From Bedellia somnulentella (taxonomy: Eukaryota > Arthropoda > Insecta > Lepidoptera > Bedelliidae): a stretch of 64,000 nucleotides of DNA. Under the pieces are notes generated by a model. The model was not told the origin of the DNA. It saw only the letters and a program-made list of their open reading frames with translations, and did not search any database. Below are positions 51,285 through 63,200 of the stretch, one piece after another. Made by a program: the position numbers and the translations under genes. The DNA lies in assembly GCA_963576735.1 (NCBI GenBank), contig OY755189.1, positions 4,030,001 to 4,094,000 of the forward strand, in the 5' to 3' direction. How positions within the stretch are numbered: position 1 is the first letter of the stretch; every line of letters starts with the position of its first letter.

Positions 51285-54200
51285 ATGGATAGTGAACTGA
51301 ACATTGCTACTGAATCCAGGTAAATACTTTTCATTATGCATGAAATTTCGTATCATGTAGTATGTAGATTTATTTTTTTGTATTACTATTGCGCAATACA
51401 GCTTTATAAATATAAAGATATTGGTGCAGTATGCTCATGACTGTCTCTATGATAATATTGATGCTCCTGTGTGCATGTATTGTATTTATTCCTTTTTATT
51501 TGTAGGTCATCAGTCATACTTTCATCTAGTGCCTGTTATGTCTTGGTTTCATTTTCCACATCCTAGTAGTTGGACCAAGAGCATTGTATTGTTGATATTG
51601 CATATTATTTTCAGCTTACTAAGGTAATTACGATTTATCATTGCTTACTTATATATTCATAATAGTGATATTTATCTGCTAGTTATTGGGTGTGGTATTA
51701 AAGTTTCTCATAACAGCAGGTTTTTTTTGGTAAAAGGTAATTAAACTCAGAAGGGTAATGGAAAAGTACTCAATTAAGGGGTTGGTACCATAATCATTCT
51801 ATACCAAGGAGAATTAATAATAATTTCAAAATAGTAGTAATTCTATACTCAACTTGTCTACTAGAAAATTTTCTTCATCTTGGTGATAACATTCCATTTA
51901 AAGTTCCCAGCTTATTTTTCATAACTAATAATTGTGAGTCATCAACATTTCATAATAATATCCTCTGAAATGATAAAACAATCAGGTCAAATTGTTTACG
52001 AACATTACATATATTATTATCATTTCTAACTTGATATTGCTTGTATTTCCTTGTCATGAAGACTAAAATTAAAATTTTAACTTTATGTGATTTGATATTA
52101 TATGATATGATAAATGTATGCTACTACATAGTTCCATTTAGGTTTGTATAATTTTTATGTGGTTACCTAATAAAAAAAGATATTTAGTATCAAATTTGTT
52201 CACCAGACCTTCAACACATTGTAACAATGAGTTGTTTTATTTTGCTGATATACTAAAAGTGATCCACATCGAACAACTAAGACACTAGCAGCTATCAAGG
52301 CCATCAGAGAGAGAATCAATAATAAAAAGTAATGGTTAGAGGAATGAAAAAATCATGAAGTTTTATGTCTCATGTCATAGAATAGACCTTAAGCTAAGGG
52401 CTTATCAAAGAGACAAAAGTTTTAATTTTTTCTGCAGTCCTAAGTCTCAAACAAACTAATAAGTAAAATTGTAGCAGAGGCAACACAGATGGCGGCTGTG
52501 AGAATATTATCTAGGGTATCTTTACAGATTAAAAAACTTTAAGTATTGTGTTATGTTGAGTACGCATACAGCTCCTGAGATAATTCTGAAGATTAAAAAA
52601 GGCCACCACCAAGCATTTCTGATAGATTGTGGCAGGGTGTGTCCCATATAGGTATCACAAAGCTTAATTTTCGTGAATAAATTGTAAAAACATGAGCAAC
52701 ATACTACCAAATATAAAAGAAAGAAAGAAAATATTCATTGCTACACAGAGAAGGTAGTTAAGCCACTAAGTAACACTATGATTGCTGATAAACAACATAA
52801 TTCAACAAGACCTAGGTCTGACGCATAAATCCAAAATCAGCGATGTGAATGTAACAAACTTTATCACCTTGAAGATGATTGACCTCCTGCAAGTTGTTGC
52901 ATATTAGAGTCAAGCTGAATAGTAAAACATATAAAATACATACTTTTTAAATTGGTAGATGGATAGTAATATCGGTAGATAACAACCATGTCGGACACAT
53001 TTAGATCAATTAGAGAATATGCTCAAAAAACAGACGTCAAAAGTGTGTATTATAATAGAGTTTGTATGTAAATTTATTGATTGATGAATTTAGGTGAAGC
53101 TTGAGAGGTTTGACACGATCGTACAGATTTGCGATCTATAGTCTCTGCCTACGCCAATGAAAACTAATGGCGTGAGTATATATGTTAAAATTCTACATGT
53201 GTTTTTTCACACATTCTTCACATTATAGAATAGAATAGAATAGAAAACTCTTTATTGTACATCAGATATGGAAAAACAATTACAAATACACAGAATGAAT
53301 TAACAAAAGTACAATTGGCGGTCTTATCACTAAAAGCGATCTCTTCCAGACAACCTTTGAATGGAGAGGTCAATAAATTAGAGTCATGTGAGATAGATGT
53401 ACAACAACATGGTGAAACTGATGACTATGCGTTAATCTGCATAAACAATACAACAATCCAGTCATACTTAAATCTAGTTATAAAATAATAAACTATTAAC
53501 AAACATATAAATACTATGATACAATAAATTAAAACTACATACAAATATTATGATACATATTTTTATTTATATACTTAATATATATAATTTAATTTGCAAC
53601 AGTATTATAGCGTTTCAGTGAGGTAGTGCTTTTTTACCATATCCTTAAAAATAGATTGGGATTTAGCCTGACGAATCTCTACCGGAAGTGCTTTCCACAA
53701 TTGAACAGCCTGCACAGTGAAGGAGGAGCCATAGTAATTGGTTGAATGGGAGGGAATGCTTAATAGAAGATTATGTTCAGAACGTAGATTAAGATCGTGG
53801 GAAGAGGAGAGAAATTGAAAACGTTCTTTTAGATAGAAAGGGGTGGCAGGATTGAATAAAATAGAGTGAAGGAGAGAAAGTGTATGTGCATTCCGGCGGA
53901 GACGAATAGGAAGCCATTTCAGTTGAGTACAGATACGTGATCATATTTCCTCAATCCAAAAATAAACCTAATGCAAAAGTTTTGGAGGCGCTCAAGTTTA
54001 TTAAGTTGCTCTTCAGTTATATCAAGGTAGCAGGTATCAGCATAGTCAAGAAGGGGCAAGAGAAGTGATTGAGCTAACGCAGTTTTAGTAGCAGTAGGAA
54101 GAAAATTACGCAACCTTCTGAGGGATCCCGCTGAAGCGAACATCTTTCGGCTAACCATTTCTAATTGTGGCACCCAAGATAAGGTGCTGTCTATCATTAT

Positions 54201-57200
54201 CCCTAGGTTTTTAACTGTAGGGCTAAAAGGAATTGATGTTCCGTCAAATAATATAGGCGGTAGTGACTTATAGTCGATCCTAGAAATAATTCGAGAACTA
54301 CCGACTATAATTATCTGTGTCTTATTTGGATTCACTTTTAGTCCATATGCTTCACTCCATTTCAAAATACGCTGCAAATCAACATTAATCAAGTTTATGG
54401 ACATATTTAATTGGTCAAAATTAGCCTGTGTGTAAATCTGAAGATCATCTGCATAAAGGTGGTAGGAAGAAGTTAGTTGAAGAGAAATACTATTAATAAA
54501 TATAACGAATAAAAGAGGAGACAACACACCACCTTGTGGGACACCGGCAGTTAACTCGCACCAGGGAGAGTAAGACTCCTCGATGCGAATACGCTGCCGT
54601 CGTCCTAGTAGATAACTACGAAACCAGTCAATCACCGTTGGAGATATGTTAAGAGAACGAAGTAAAGCTAATAATATTTCGAAGTCAACTGTGTTGTAGG
54701 CACTACTGAAATCTAGCAATGCCATGATAGTCAGCAGACCCTTATCCATCCCCAAACGAATGTCGTCAGTAATTTTGACAAGAGCCGTGACAGTACTGTG
54801 AGAAGGACGGAAACCAGATTGAAAAGGATTAAGGAGATCATTTTTAGTGAGAAAGTCACTGAGTTGTCTATTAACCAGTCGTTCAAGAACTTTAGAAAGG
54901 AAAGGGAGGATAGATATAGGACGATATTCAGAAAAGGACTTAGGATTGACTTAGGATTCACATTATGTACTAGGACTACCACTAATACTAAATTTATATT
55001 GGTTTATAATGTGGCAGTATTTGAATACATAAAATATATTGATATCCGCCGTGTAGTGTCGGCTTAGAATAACACTACCCCAATTCTACCCGTGGGTGTT
55101 CGTAAGAGGCGACTAAGGGTATAGGGGCTTTTTAAGTGATTTTTGGGCGATGTGGTTGGAATCCCGTCACCAAAAACATTTATTATTACCATCTCTTCCC
55201 CAATCAACTTCCAGAAGTGGCTGAGGAAATTCTAATTCCAAAGCTCTGGCTACCCCGTTAAGGGATTTATAGCCGTGAGTATAGGTATGTATGTATGTAA
55301 AATATATTGAGTCAAAAATACAAAGTCATGCTTATGTTTCAGATAACTTCAATGGGGTTTGACAAGCAAGTTGAATATGACCTTGTTATTGTTTTGATGT
55401 GTTATTTTCCCTTTTATGATTGGTGCTTTTGTAAGCTATAGTAGTGCTTGTAGGAAACTGGTCTTAGAGCATGTCTGTTTTTATTTTTTTGTTTAGAATG
55501 ATATAATTATGACCTATTCCTTTCCCATTAAAAAATATATTAATGGATGGCGCTCCAATAAGGCTATACATTACACCCGATTTTTTCCATGATAGAAACC
55601 ATAAAATATCAACATCATATCTTAAACATTAATACAAGTAAATATTGAATAGGCCCTAACTACAATATTACTACGTAGTATATAAGTACTAAACCCTTTA
55701 TGTCTTTGTGTATTTCAAGTTATTCCTGATTTTGGTGCTTGTGTTAACCCCTTAAAACCCTATTCTTGATATTTTTATTAAATTACGCATTAAATTAATG
55801 TGAGCTTCTTTCTAAATCACTCACTGACAGGAAAGAAGTTGAAATCTATTTTCTATTTAAAACTTAGATCAGCTCTTAAGCTGATTCATTTGATTGTTTG
55901 TAAATGTTAAAACACCATTGCAAATCCACTTTTTAAACTCTCGTGGTTTGTAGACATTATATATGATAATAATCGGGATTAACCAACTAATTAGAATCAG
56001 TCAGCCCGTGACCACGGCACCAGTACTCTAAAAATAAAAATAAAAGTAGTGTTTTTATAACTTTTTTGTTTTTGTTTTTTTTTCAAAAATATTGTGAATA
56101 TGTTTAAAAAATAATACACTGTGTAATAATAACTCTTAAAATAATATTGGCCAGGTTTTTCAGTCAAATCTACTACTATGCGTCGGGCAAACATATCACG
56201 TAAGTGGTTTTAAAAATGTTCGTTGGATAATCCCGATTATTATTATATATAATGTAATGACAATTGCAAATCATTTGTACATTGTTTGATGTGAATTTAT
56301 AAAGGTATTGAAATTTTAGTTATTGCATGATGACAAGCATGTATCGAGTTGTAATGGAATACTTATAGCTAGTAAATCTCCAATAATACATAATAAGATC
56401 GTTTAAGGAATTAAGTTTTATTCACGGTATTGTAGCAAACTTAGGATAGAATATGAAGAATACTTTGCCTAGCCTAGCCTAATAGTTTAATTTAGTAAAC
56501 AATCATATTTAAAACGGTGTTAAAATAAATGATAATATTACAGGACATGGTTCGGACGTATTCTTACTGCAATATGGAAGTAAGATTTTGAAAATAAACC
56601 TTCTTTCTGCTTCTTTTTATTTAAAGCACAAAAAATATAAGTAAAATATATATTATATATTCTTAGTTTTGTAAATCACCAGCAATTTATTTTGTACAGC
56701 GAAGCTTGAATTCGAGATCATACGTTTTAGTTTTCACTATTATGCATAAATAGTACTAAAAATAATAGGCATAAGTAGTAATAGGCCTGCCATACACGGA
56801 CTTGTGAACCATTCAGCCAATGGTCAACATTCATGTTTAGTCACTTTCATATCATAAGCTCAAAGACTGTATGTATACATATGTATGTATATGTATACTA
56901 CGCAGTCAAATTGACTTATTACAGCAGTCCGTTTATGGCAAACCTTGATTAGCACTATTGAACAGCTTCACGGCGGATAGAGGTTGTGTAAAGGAAAGTT
57001 ACGAAAACCCATTCAAGGAGAGTTACCCATACAGTTTTTAATGAATTCCTACCCCCGTAGCACGAGGAGTGTGAGAGCGAGTATGTCATGTGAAAAGTCA
57101 GGTACTGAGAGATTTCATATGAGCATTCTGTCAGTGTCTCAGTTCTCACGGGACATAGTGCTAGTAATAAATAACGGTATCCGTCACAGTTTCTTCCCGA

Positions 57201-60200
57201 TGACAACCCTAACAAATAATCGATGAATATAACAAAAAGATAAAGATGGAGGCTAAATTAAATACCGGCCTTTTGTTATTTTTATTGTGCTTGAGCTTTA
57301 TATAAGCGCAATTAACATAATAATGTCAAAAATATAAGATCCATTGATGCACTAAACTATAGTAGATTCTGACATACCAAAATCTTAAACTTGTCTTGTC
57401 GTTTCTATAGTCATAGATGTGGTTAATTTATCAAGGTTGTTAAGGGTGACGGGAAACATCGCGAATAAAACTCACGTGAGTTGAACTTAGTCAAGTAACA
57501 GTGTATCCTTAGTTACGACTACGAATACATACCTTGGATTATATGTTTGTTGAACAAAAACTAAGGCCATTAAGTGAGCCTGTGATTTTGAAACAAGTCT
57601 GATTAAAAATTCCCATAAAATTAGCTAGCCGCTACGTTAAATCCCTATACTCCTATTCCGTCTAAGTTACTATAATACAAAGCTAGAAACTCATACATTT
57701 TTCTCAGTTATTAGCGAGAATCATACTTATCACCAAATATTTTGTTCCTTTAAGCTGCCATTTTGTGACTAACGCATATGCTAGCACTAGATTTAGTAAC
57801 TGACCCTACAGGTGTAGACTAGTTTTGAAGATTATTGGTTTTCCAGTTGGTCTGGAAGTTGGTGGAGCTGGACCCGACAGTCAGATGTCATGCTGCGGAA
57901 TGTGGAAAAGAAAATATTGTCATGTAAGTTCATTTTGTTGATATTAGCTGTAGAATAGCACTTTTTTTATATCAACATACATACATATACTCACGGCTAT
58001 AAATCCCTAAAAGGGGTAGCCAGAGCTGAAGAATTGAAAATGCCTCAGCCACTTTTGGAATTTGAGAGGGGAAAAGATGGTAAAATAGAGTTGTTTGGTG
58101 ATGGGTCTCCAACCGCATCGCCCAAAAATCCCTTAAAAGCCCCAATACCCTTAGTCGCCTCTTACGTACACCCACGGGAAGAAATGGTTTGCTGTGTAGT
58201 GTCGGCTTAGAATAGCACTATCCCATTTTATATCAAAAAATTCTTTATTAAGCCAAGTAGTTATTATACATTTTTCGGCCCCCTGTTAAGCTGTACAAGC
58301 CTGTGTTAGGATATACCGTAATTCCGTATGTGAATTACATTACAGGGTTTAATATAGTAACTGTTTAAATATGCTGTGTAGTGTCGGCTTAGAATAGCAC
58401 TTCCCAATTTCTTCCGGTGGGTGTACGTAAAAGGCGACTAACGGTATTGGGGCTATTAAGGAATTTTTGGGTGATACGGTTGGAGACCCATCCCCAACAA
58501 CCTTTATATTACCATCTTTCCCCCATTCAACTTCCCAAAAGTGGCTGATGAATTTCTAATTACTTAGCTCTGGCCAACCCTTCTAGAGATTTATAGCCGT
58601 GAATATATTTATGTATGTTTAAATATTAGTTTAAGCACTTACAGCAATGCTTTCCGCGGGGATCTTATGAGTCGACTTGGTGACTTGGCAAAGCTATAAA
58701 GATTGGAAGGTCTTAAGTAGAATATGGATTATAACGGATATATGGGTATTTCTTTGCCATATTTTCGGGGACTTACAACATGGTTTCTGTGTCTTTATCA
58801 TGGAGTTGTGACCACGTACTCGATGACACAGTGGGTAGGTGGTGCGATACAGGCACGTGGCAGACACCGGGTAGATTATGGGAAATAATGGAAGACAAAG
58901 AAAGGATTCTTTTGCACCCCAATCAAGATTCTTTAGCACCCCTTACGTCCCACTTTCACTAACATTGATTTATCTTCTCATGCTTAGTCAGACATACTTT
59001 TGCTCCTGATAAGTGAACAAAATCTATTATCTTCTGATGGAAGAAAGGAGTATTGTTAATATCACCTTTCGGCCAAGGTCAAAGATAATTAGTTGATAAA
59101 TAGATAAAAAGGCGGAACTTAATGCTAAGTGGTCATTGTTGCTACTAATATTATTATTTATACACTTACGTAAGATCTAAAATGCGTCACTAACTAAATT
59201 ATCAGATTTTTGTTTGTTTTAATTTGTTTCGCTGGTGTCGTTTAAATTTAATTCAGAAGTTTTTTCAAAAAACAACGTTTTTTTATCTTTATACTTTTGT
59301 ATACTCGTTGAATAAAACTAAAGCTTTCTGTTGGCATTAAGACTCTACCCAGTTAACGCCGTATATCTTTGAAGGGATGGAAAGAAAGAAAGAATGAAAG
59401 AAAAAAACTATTCTCCTCTTGATGACACACACGATATATACCTATAGATAAGGATAAACGAGAATAGCATAGAGGTATTAATACTTTTAAACAACATGCG
59501 AAATTTGGTACCCGCCGCAAACTACCCACATTTAGCGCTTACCATTTATTCCAACCGATTTCCAACCAAAACTGCATCTCCTCAGATCTAAAAACCGCCT
59601 ACAAGCGGTTCTACGTAGACATAGGGTCCGTGGTAGGTCAGAGTGACAAGATCTGGACGATATGCTTGAACGAGGACTCTCCGAAGACGCCGCTGGTGAT
59701 GCTGCACGGGATGGGCGCCGGGCTCGCGCTGTGGGTGCCCAATTTGGACGCCTTCGCCGCCACCAGACCCGTGTATGCTATCGATTTGCTGGGTAAGATT
59801 TATTTATTTATTTATTTGAGAAACAAATGGTACACAATATTTCAAATAAGAGAAAAATACAGAGAAGTTCTCGACCTATAAAGTTTCTACCAATTGTTAT
59901 ACAGACGATACAGAAAAACGCAAATTAAAATAACTATTGAAAACAAAACAATTATACATCGGTTGTAATATGAATAATTTACATACATAGATATACTCAC
60001 GGCCTTTTCCAATTCCTCAGCCACTTTTGGAAGTTGAGTGGGGAAAAGATCGTAAAATAAAGGTCTTTGGTGATGGGTCTCCAACCGCATCGCCCGAAAA
60101 TCCAATACAAAGCCCCAATACCCTTAGTAGCCTCTTACGACACCCGTGGGTAGAAAGGGGTAGCGACATTCTAAGCCCGCACAACACGGCATATAATGGA

Positions 60201-63200
60201 TAATTTATACAGATGAAATTAAGTAAGTGAAATGAATTATATTGTTTTAAATCTTTTTGTTCATGAAAACCTCATGTGGGGATTATTACTAATAAATAAA
60301 GAATAAATAAAGGAAAGAAAATTTTCGACACAGGCGGGAATCGAACCCGCGACCTAGAGACAACTAGGTGCGTACACCCGAGGTCGCGGGTTCGATTCCC
60401 GCCTGTGTCGAAATTTTTCTTTCCTTTATTTATTCTTTATGAATTATATTGTCATTCCCACCAGACCAAGCAAACACTATAAGATTACAAAATGTGCATA
60501 GAGATAAAGCAAGATTGAGATGAGACTATAAAAACATTTAGACTAACACACATGACAAAACTACATGAGATTTTTGAAATCAGCTATGAAAGCCTAAAAT
60601 AGATATGATTACTCAGGAGCAAATACAATATATTTTTCTTACTAGAAAAAATAGCGTTATATTTTTTTGGGAGTGGTACTTACCATTGCTGCTCCGTATC
60701 AACTAAGAAGCATGGAAAGAAGGTTTATATGCTCCTATTGCCCATAGCCTTCCTCAAAATCAGGATTCTATATTTAAATCTAAACCTCTTTTTTTCACAG
60801 GACCGAAATTTCTACATTAGCGCTTTAGAAAAGAACACAGCTAACTATGGCATTGTTTTTAAGATTATGACTTCGGTTCTTATAATTAACTAGCTTTTTG
60901 CCCGCGACTTCGTCCGCGTGGACTACATTTTTTGCATCCGCTTTACATGCAAAACACCTAAACACTATCACAACTTCTGATTTTTTATATTTATATTCCC
61001 GCGGGCGTTGTAAAGAATATAAAGGACATTGAGGCTTTTTAAGTGATTGTTGGGCGATGCAGTTGGTAACCCATCACTAACAACCCTTATTTAACTATCT
61101 TTTCCCTAATCTATTTCCAAAAGTGGATGAAGAATTACTATCTCTGAAGCTATGGCTACCCTTTTATGAGATTTATGCCCGTTAATATATACTCATTAAT
61201 GATGGATAGATGAATTTCATAAATTCAATCGCACCATGTATTATGTTTCTAGATGAATAAATTACAAAAATCTCTATAATCACTTTCATTTGCTATTTCA
61301 CAAAATCCTTTTTAATTGTTTCAATCATCATCAAATTTAAATCATGAAACAAACCATTTTGTACCAAGTTTCTATGTTCAGAAATAAGAATATCTTCGGT
61401 AAGTATGAATACTATCCAGTAGTATATAGATAGATAAAACTTATACCACTATCGCTTGAACATAAATACAATAAATCAATGTACAGCGCCATCTAGTTGA
61501 ATCAGTAGGAAACTCCAACATACTTCATCAATACTTCCACAAATATTTTTCATAGTTTAAGAAGAGGTAAAGTATTAAAAGTTTATACATACATAATATA
61601 GTCACAACCATAAATAAAATAAAAAGGAAAGAATTATTTTTAAGTGATTGTTGGGCGATGCAGTTGGAGACCCATTTGACTACCTTTTCCACATTCAACT
61701 TCCAAAAGTGGATAGAGAATTACTATCTCTGAAGCTGTGGCTACCCTTTTTTGGGATTTATAGCCGTTAGTATATAGTCTTGATTGATTGATGGATGAAT
61801 TTTATAAGTTCCTTTTTGTAGTTGTTATATCAGTCAATCAGATCAAGTTTCAAATTTCTAATACAGTATACAGGGTGTAATTGTAACGACTGTTTTCAAT
61901 GAAAAGTATGATTAATTATCACGTATAGAGGCAGAATTCGTTGAAAAAAAACACACTTATTTTTTTTCAAATTTTGTTAAAATTTGCACTAAGAAAGTAG
62001 TACTATTGACACCAACACGCTCAATGTGTGCGTGAAACGCGATGACAAGGCGGGCAACTCAGCTGACAGCTGCGACCCGCCGTGACCCTTAACCGGCGGC
62101 CAAATCAAATCAAGGCCAGTAAAGTAATCAATCGAACTTAGCTTCTAATATCTTCTTATTTTTTACATGTTATTATTTGACGTGATAAATTTGAATAACA
62201 CTACCCCATAGTTAATACTGCGTTGGAATGCGGCAGTATGTTCAGAGAAAAATTCATAATTCGTAAACATCGATCGCCGCGAAATTCAAAATCTGCATAC
62301 GTATCAAGTCGGGCGGGCTTGTCGGCATTTTATCAAAGGAACAGTATTAGTACTAAGTTAGTTGTTTGTAGCTCATTGTGTTTGTGTCGCTTATGATTGG
62401 ATGTCACTTTGATTTTTCGCATTAATTTTCGGAGTGTGAGTTCAGTTTTAGTATCTTGTGTTGTGATTGTGTTGAGTAAATATGGCGTACACGAACCAGC
62501 AAAGTTCAGTGTTGGTGTTTTATAATGTTAATTCTCAAAATGTTCTGCGTTTTGCGCAAATAAAGGTGATAGCCCGGATCTGCCACTGCCAATCAAAACG
62601 GGGTGAGTTATTTTTATTCGTATCGTATTCTTTAGTTAACTGTGATAGAGTACAGATACACCCGTTTAGAGCCCTTTAGCCCCGAGAGAGTTTAGTAAAC
62701 ACCAAGAACTCCTTCAATTTCGATGTCGGTTAATGAATGAATAGGTATCTCTTGCGCACTTTATTTTATGCCACGTAAATGCATCGTTTCGAGGGTCTCT
62801 ATTTGTTTTTAACTTTATTATCTTACGCTCATGAAGTACATACATTACAAACATACTCACGCCGTTACTACCCTTTGGGGAGGCAGAGATGTAAAGTAAA
62901 ACAAAAATATCGGTAGCTGATTATTAAGGACGACAGTTTTGTTATAATCGTCGGTGTTAATTAATAGAGATAGATTTTTTACATACATATTCTCACGCCA
63001 TTAGTTCCCATTGGGGTAGGCAGAGACTATCGATCGCCACTTCGTACGATCCTGGCAAACCTCTCTAGCTTTGTTTACATCCATCAATCTTTTTACTTGA
63101 AAATGTTTGAATTACACTACCCCATATTTAATACTGGATTGAAATACGAGGCGACTAAGACCACAGCCTCACCAGGCGCGGCGATAAGTTCAAAGAAAAA

